This document shows positions 24,357 to 27,772 of a stretch of DNA of 27,772 nt, in pieces; position 1 is the first letter of the stretch, and each line of letters opens with the position of its first letter. Both the position numbers and the translations under genes were made by a program. A model generated the notes under the pieces. The model was not told the origin of the DNA. It worked only from the letters and a program-made list of their open reading frames with translations, and made no database searches. The DNA lies in contig DLIO01000104.1 of the NCBI GenBank assembly GCA_002483765.1, positions 1 to 27,772 on the forward strand, read 5' to 3'. The stretch is from Lentisphaeria bacterium UBA7640 (lineage in GTDB: Bacteria; Verrucomicrobiota; Lentisphaeria; Victivallales; Victivallaceae).

Positions 24357-25109
24357 ATGAGCCTATTGACTGAAAAATTACGCGTATTCCATCGGATTGC
24401 TGCTGGAGGAAATGTCCATATCTTGGCGTTGGGTTCTTCTAATACCGAACATTTCATGGTGGGGGCTCATTGGTTTGATTATGTCCAACTTGGATTTATG
24501 CACAAATTCCGGCGTTGGGATCATGAAACGAGTCATGTTGACAATCCCGCATTATGCCTCAATGCCGGAACCAGCAACAATACCACAGGAGAACTACTGG
24601 CCCGTTTTGATCGTGATGTGGCACCGTTCCGACCAGATTTAATAATTCTTACTGCTGGTATTAATGATGCTAATCCTGCACGACAAGTTCCGTTGGATAA
24701 ATTCCGTGCGAATCTAATCGAATTGCGAGAGCGTACAAACGCTTTGGGCGGAGACATATTGTTTCAAACTTATTACTCTTGTGACATGGAACGGTTAGCA
24801 GTCAATCATCCTGATTGGGCTGTCAATTATATCCCGTATATGCAAATCGTTCGCGAGACAGCTGGGGAATATTTAAATGATAATTTTATCCGTTGGGAAC
24901 GATTACGCCGATACGATGTCACCGCTTTTCGTCTTTTAATGCGCGATGACTTGCATTTAAACCCGGTCGGAAATGCAGTGGTCGGTCTCGATCTCATTCG
25001 CGCACTCGACTTAACATTACCGGAAGAAAATTTACCATGGATCCGCGATGGTGTTTTTGCCCGGCTCACAATGGACATATTAGAAACTAAGGAGAAAATG
25101 GAAAAATGA
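24357..25109 (+). CDS. SGNH/GDSL-type hydrolase
   Basis: This 250-residue esterase-like protein has the four SGNH blocks: nucleophile block ALGSSNT (24-30, with GSS in place of GDS and Ser28 as nucleophile), NAGTSNN with Gly71, TAGIND with Asn103, and the DDLHLNPVG block carrying the Asp-x-x-His pair. It probably removes an O-acyl group or cuts a similar ester in the same substrate the two deacetylases handle. No signal peptide is seen. Its ATG is one base after the remnant's stop, and its own stop overlaps the M24 ATG by four bases, so translation is coupled. Confidence 0.85.
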   Translation: MSLLTEKLRVFHRIAAGGNVHILALGSSNTEHFMVGAHWFDYVQLGFMHKFRRWDHETSHVDNPALCLNAGTSNNTTGELLARFDRDVAPFRPDLIILTAGINDANPARQVPLDKFRANLIELRERTNALGGDILFQTYYSCDMERLAVNHPDWAVNYIPYMQIVRETAGEYLNDNFIRWERLRRYDVTAFRLLMRDDLHLNPVGNAVVGLDLIRALDLTLPEENLPWIRDGVFARLTMDILETKEKMEK

Positions 25110-26275
25110 ACATCATCATTTCTGAAAATGAATTCAAGGAACGCATCAAAAAAATCCAAACAGAACTGGAAAGGCGCAACTTGAATGCTTTAATGGTTTA
25201 CGGAGACGAATACCGTAAGGAAAACTTACGTTACGTCTCTAATTTTTGGCCGATATTCGAACGTGCCGCGTGTTTTATTCCGCGGGTAGGGAATCCTATT
25301 TTAGCTGGAGCTCCGGAAGGGGAAATTTATGCTCGGGAGATGTCTGCATGGAAAGATGTCAGAAACGTAAAGGAATTTGCTTGCGTATCAGTGCCCGAAG
25401 ATATTGATTATCCGCTGGCGTCGTTTTCATCGTTCACAGAAATTTTAGATGAAGTTCTTAGTGGCGGGAAAAAGTTAGCAATTGTTGGCTTATGGGATAT
25501 TGCAGCTCCAATTATGGAACGGCTTAAGAGTTCAGGAAAAAATATAGAAATCTCTGATGGCTCACAAATAATTAATGATCTTCGCATCATTAAAACCCCT
25601 GCCGAAATAGCTTGTTTGCGTGAAGCTGGACGTCAAGCCTGTATCGGTTACAAAGCCTTAATGAAGATCGCGATTCCTGGCAACACCGAAGTGATGGCCG
25701 CTGGCGCAGCAGAGGGTGCCGCTCGCATGGCTGGCGCTGAAGATATTAACTTTACTGTTTTTGGTAGTGGAGAACGTGCCGCGACAGTTATTGGTCGTGC
25801 CACTAATAAAATCATTGAGGATGGTGATATGATAATGTCGGCCTTAGCAGTGCAGTATCAAGGCTATGTCGCAACGGTCGAATACCCTTTTGTTGCAGGT
25901 AAAGCAACTGACGGGCAGAAACGTTTCTTAAACGCTCTGTTTGAAGCAGCTGAAGTCCAGCAGAACTATTTGCGTGAAGGTGTTATTGCTGGTGAAATGG
26001 TGCGCGCAGTTCAAAAGATATTTAAGAAACACAATCTTTCTGAATACGATGTATATCCGCCGATGCATGGAATTGGTTTAGCGGAAGCCGAATCGCCATA
26101 TCCAGATGAGGATGCGACATATCCATTGAGGGCTGGGATGTGTGTAAATTCAGATATTAGTTTGTTTGGACATCCGGACGGCTCAAACCGTATTGAAGAA
26201 GGTTTCGTTATCACAAAGGGCGCGCCTGAATCGTTGACCCCAACCATTAGAGAACTTGTAGCAAAAGGAATTTAA
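25106..26275 (+). CDS. M24 (creatinase/aminopeptidase-fold) protein lacking the metal aspartates
   Basis: This 389-residue protein has the creatinase N-terminal domain (about 8-155) and a pita-bread catalytic domain (160-389). Aligned to metal-dependent M24 peptidases, the first metal aspartate is Ala246 (GDMIMSALAVQYQGY) and the second is Thr257. His321 in MHGIGL remains, the third acidic ligand is Asp350, and Glu364/Glu365 occupy the last position. Loss of both aspartates is a feature of creatinase, a metal-free C-N hydrolase, so a creatinase-like reaction rather than peptidase activity is plausible. Catalytic residues of creatinase itself cannot be confirmed by eye. It is coupled to the GDSL gene by a 4-base overlap and followed by the ASRT gene. 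Confidence 0.8.
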   Translation: MNIIISENEFKERIKKIQTELERRNLNALMVYGDEYRKENLRYVSNFWPIFERAACFIPRVGNPILAGAPEGEIYAREMSAWKDVRNVKEFACVSVPEDIDYPLASFSSFTEILDEVLSGGKKLAIVGLWDIAAPIMERLKSSGKNIEISDGSQIINDLRIIKTPAEIACLREAGRQACIGYKALMKIAIPGNTEVMAAGAAEGAARMAGAEDINFTVFGSGERAATVIGRATNKIIEDGDMIMSALAVQYQGYVATVEYPFVAGKATDGQKRFLNALFEAAEVQQNYLREGVIAGEMVRAVQKIFKKHNLSEYDVYPPMHGIGLAEAESPYPDEDATYPLRAGMCVNSDISLFGHPDGSNRIEEGFVITKGAPESLTPTIRELVAKGI

Positions 26276-26277
26276 TT

Positions 26278-26646
26278 ATGAGTGGTGGCGCAAAGACTTG
26301 GTATTTCCCAGATGGTTATTTGCCAGAAAAGAACAGTGATGGCGCGATGGAGGCACACGAAGCATTAATGTTGTTCAACACAAAAAAGCAGGAAGCGGAA
26401 GTCTTGATCGATATTTATTTTTCAGACCGTGAACCGGTGAAAGATATATCAATAAAAATTGGAGCCGAACGTATTAAAACGCTACGTTTGGACAATCCTG
26501 ATGACATTGGAGGGCTTGCTATTCCAATATTGACTCAGTATTCTATCAGAGTACGTTCAAACGTAAATCTCGTCGCGCAATTTGGGCGACTGGACACCAC
26601 GCAAAACAATATGGCATATTACGGCTGTATTGGATATAGTGAATAA
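26278..26646 (+). CDS. stand-alone sensory rhodopsin transducer (ASRT) family protein
   Basis: This 122-residue protein matches the Anabaena sensory rhodopsin transducer family through its length: WYFPDGYLP near the start, EALMLFNTKKQEAEV, the hallmark YFSDREPV (46-53), LRLDN, then a strand-rich C-terminus with RLDTTQNNMAYYGCIGYSE. Family members fold as a beta-sandwich and have been proposed to bind small molecules, often beside sugar enzymes. No rhodopsin gene is in the window, so a ligand-binding or enzymatic helper role in the operon is more likely than light signalling. It begins two bases after the M24 stop and ends the operon; AAAGGA serves it. Confidence 0.85.
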   Translation: MSGGAKTWYFPDGYLPEKNSDGAMEAHEALMLFNTKKQEAEVLIDIYFSDREPVKDISIKIGAERIKTLRLDNPDDIGGLAIPILTQYSIRVRSNVNLVAQFGRLDTTQNNMAYYGCIGYSE

Positions 26647-26689
26647 TCGCAAAAAAACAGGATACGTTAAAGATAAAACAGTATTGGTG

Positions 26690-26717
26690 TTGTTAAAATA
26701 TTTAAATGCGCTATAAT
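26690..26717 (+). promoter_or_regulatory. sigma-70-like promoter upstream of the CBM9-like gene
   Basis: TTGTTA (26690-26695) and TATAAT (26712-26717) are spaced by 16 bases; the -10 box is perfect. A start near 26724 would give a leader of more than 220 bases, which is long. Confidence 0.5.
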
Positions 26718-26729
26718 TGTTATATAATT

Positions 26730-26747
26730 ATAAGTATAAGTATAAGC
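26730..26747 (+). repeat. three tandem ATAAGT-like hexamers
   Basis: ATAAGT is repeated at 26730 and 26736, with ATAAGC at 26742, in the leader of the CBM9-like gene just beyond its -10 box. It may affect promoter clearance or slip during replication; nothing more can be said. Confidence 0.5.
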
Positions 26748-26947
26748 ACAGTTTTGATATATAATACAGGAGGTAAACGAAGCTTATTAGAAACGAACAC
26801 TTACAAGAAGCGCCTTATCTGAACCTTGGGGATAGCATGATTTAGAAACCGCTTTAGGCATGCAGGTCTGGTAAACTGTGATTTTCCAGGAGAATTAATT
26901 TTCAAAACCAAACTATTACGTCTTATGAAAACACGAAAGGGAAAATA

Positions 26948-27772
26948 ATGAAAAAGAAAATATCATTAATTGTTTTGTTGTCTGCCATAACTTTATCTAT
27001 GAGTTCGTTTGGCGCTAAGGCTGTACGAACCGATACAGTCCCAGTAATTGATGGGAAATTAACCGAAGAATGTTGGGAAAAGGCTATCCCCATTAATGAC
27101 TTTAGAGTAATCAATTCAGAAGAAAAAGCCCAATATAAAACTACAGCGCGGATATTGTATAACCTAGATGGTCTCTATTTTGGTGTAAAATGCTTACGCA
27201 AAGACATGAAAACGATATTAACGGAGAAACGAGAGCGAGACGGTACTGTTTATCGAGATGAGAGCATTGAAATAATGCTTGACACCAATCAAGACCAACA
27301 AACATATTACCATTTCGTTGTTAACGCATCAGGCAGTATTTTTGATCGTGTTTGTGACCAAGGCGGTTTTGCTGGGAACTCTAAATGGGATGGAGCGGTC
27401 AAAGCGGCTACGTATTGTGGTTCTGATTTTTGGTCATGTGAAATTTTTATTCCTTTTTACACCCTTCAAATCACTCCAGAAGTTGGAGCCACTTGGCGGT
27501 TAAATATCGGGCGTAGTGCGAAAAATCCAGAAGAACTTTCCGCAATATCCACAGATGGAACGTTTAACATAGCAGGAAGCTTTGCTACTCTTACTGATCT
27601 TAACGCTGATTTTTCTAAATATTGCTGGGTACTAGAGAAACCAACTTCAGACACAATGGTGAGAGCTGGGAAGCTGGACTTAAAATTAAACTCTAGAATA
27701 ACTAACAATACTGGAGGCAAAAAGCTTCTGAGTGTTGAATGTATGCTAATAACTCACATTTCGGGGTTCGTT
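26948..27772 (+). CDS. secreted CBM9-like carbohydrate-binding protein (3' end missing)
   Basis: The frame is open for all 275 codons to the window edge. Residues 1-25 form a signal peptide (four basic N-terminal residues region, hydrophobic core, A-K-A end). Next comes a family 9 carbohydrate-binding-like domain: IDGKLTEECWEKA (34-46), YFGVKC, RDESIEIMLD, YYHFVVNASG, and WSCEIFIPF. Such domains lie on secreted glycan-degrading or binding proteins; a catalytic or anchoring part may follow outside the window. AAGGGAAAATA stands before ATG. It is downstream of the ASRT gene in the same direction but has its own promoter region. Confidence 0.82.
   Translation, partial: MKKKISLIVLLSAITLSMSSFGAKAVRTDTVPVIDGKLTEECWEKAIPINDFRVINSEEKAQYKTTARILYNLDGLYFGVKCLRKDMKTILTEKRERDGTVYRDESIEIMLDTNQDQQTYYHFVVNASGSIFDRVCDQGGFAGNSKWDGAVKAATYCGSDFWSCEIFIPFYTLQITPEVGATWRLNIGRSAKNPEELSAISTDGTFNIAGSFATLTDLNADFSKYCWVLEKPTSDTMVRAGKLDLKLNSRITNNTGGKKLLSVECMLITHISGFV

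Larger units (their letters stand above)
26647..26947. other. approximately 300-bp leader/intergenic region before the CBM9-like gene
   Basis: The gap holds a promoter (26690-26717), further TATAAT-like boxes at 26723 and 26760, three tandem 6-base repeats at 26730-26747, and an AGGAGG (26768-26773) that no ATG, GTG or TTG follows at useful distance. The next 175 bases contain only short open frames and no structured RNA I can name, though a long untranslated leader is likely. Confidence 0.5.

Overview
The window is a moderately AT-rich bacterial chromosome segment. I see no rRNA, tRNA, CRISPR array, phage gene or intact insertion sequence. The gene content suggests a Gram-negative-type bacterium of the PVC group, most likely Lentisphaerota (Victivallales-like). 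The reasons are a meso-diaminopimelate dehydrogenase, RNase Y, AraC regulators beside Gfo/Idh/MocA and sugar genes, an ABC-2 export operon carrying a zinc-ribbon protein, and a secreted CBM9-like protein. The taxonomic call is inference.

Layout. At 1-3252 are the first codons of a minus-strand gene, a nucleoside 2-deoxyribosyltransferase-like gene, an orphan MalK/UgpC-type ABC ATPase, and ribBA behind a textbook FMN riboswitch with its own terminator. At 3393-5487 a Gfo/Idh/MocA oxidoreductase and an AraC regulator are divergent, and a GC-rich 31-bp near-perfect palindrome separates the oxidoreductase from ribBA. At 5640-10660 (minus) is a five-gene ABC export module: ATPase, permease, membrane-anchored zinc-ribbon protein, membrane-anchored protein made of two 179-residue repeats, second permease. 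At 10939-13021 are meso-DAP dehydrogenase, a secreted repeat protein and a CYTH phosphohydrolase. At 13231-16764 (minus) lies the tight housekeeping operon rarA / 5-formyl-THF cyclo-ligase / rny. At 17264-19915 are a WbpP-type UDP-GlcNAc 4-epimerase, a small HNH protein, hisG (long form) and an unknown gene. A 40-codon minus-strand gene with an ideal ribosome binding site faces this group.

At 20284-26646 a PocR-AraC regulator precedes a tightly packed operon: a PIG-L (LmbE) deacetylase-like protein, a NodB-like deacetylase, an L-fucose/L-arabinose isomerase-fold protein, a 25-codon remnant resembling the start of an M24 protein, an SGNH/GDSL hydrolase, an M24 (creatinase/aminopeptidase-fold) protein whose canonical metal-binding aspartates are absent, and a stand-alone protein of the Anabaena sensory rhodopsin transducer (ASRT) family. 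I infer a ligand-induced catabolic pathway for an acylated, probably sugar-like compound. This is the strongest candidate here for an undescribed system, followed by the two-permease ABC module. The window ends inside a secreted CBM9-like protein preceded by an approximately 300-nt leader.

Several starts were moved inward on ribosome-binding-site grounds: ddh 10939, CYTH 12524, cyclo-ligase 15380, epimerase 17264, HNH 18250. All family calls come from motif recognition by eye, without database searches.
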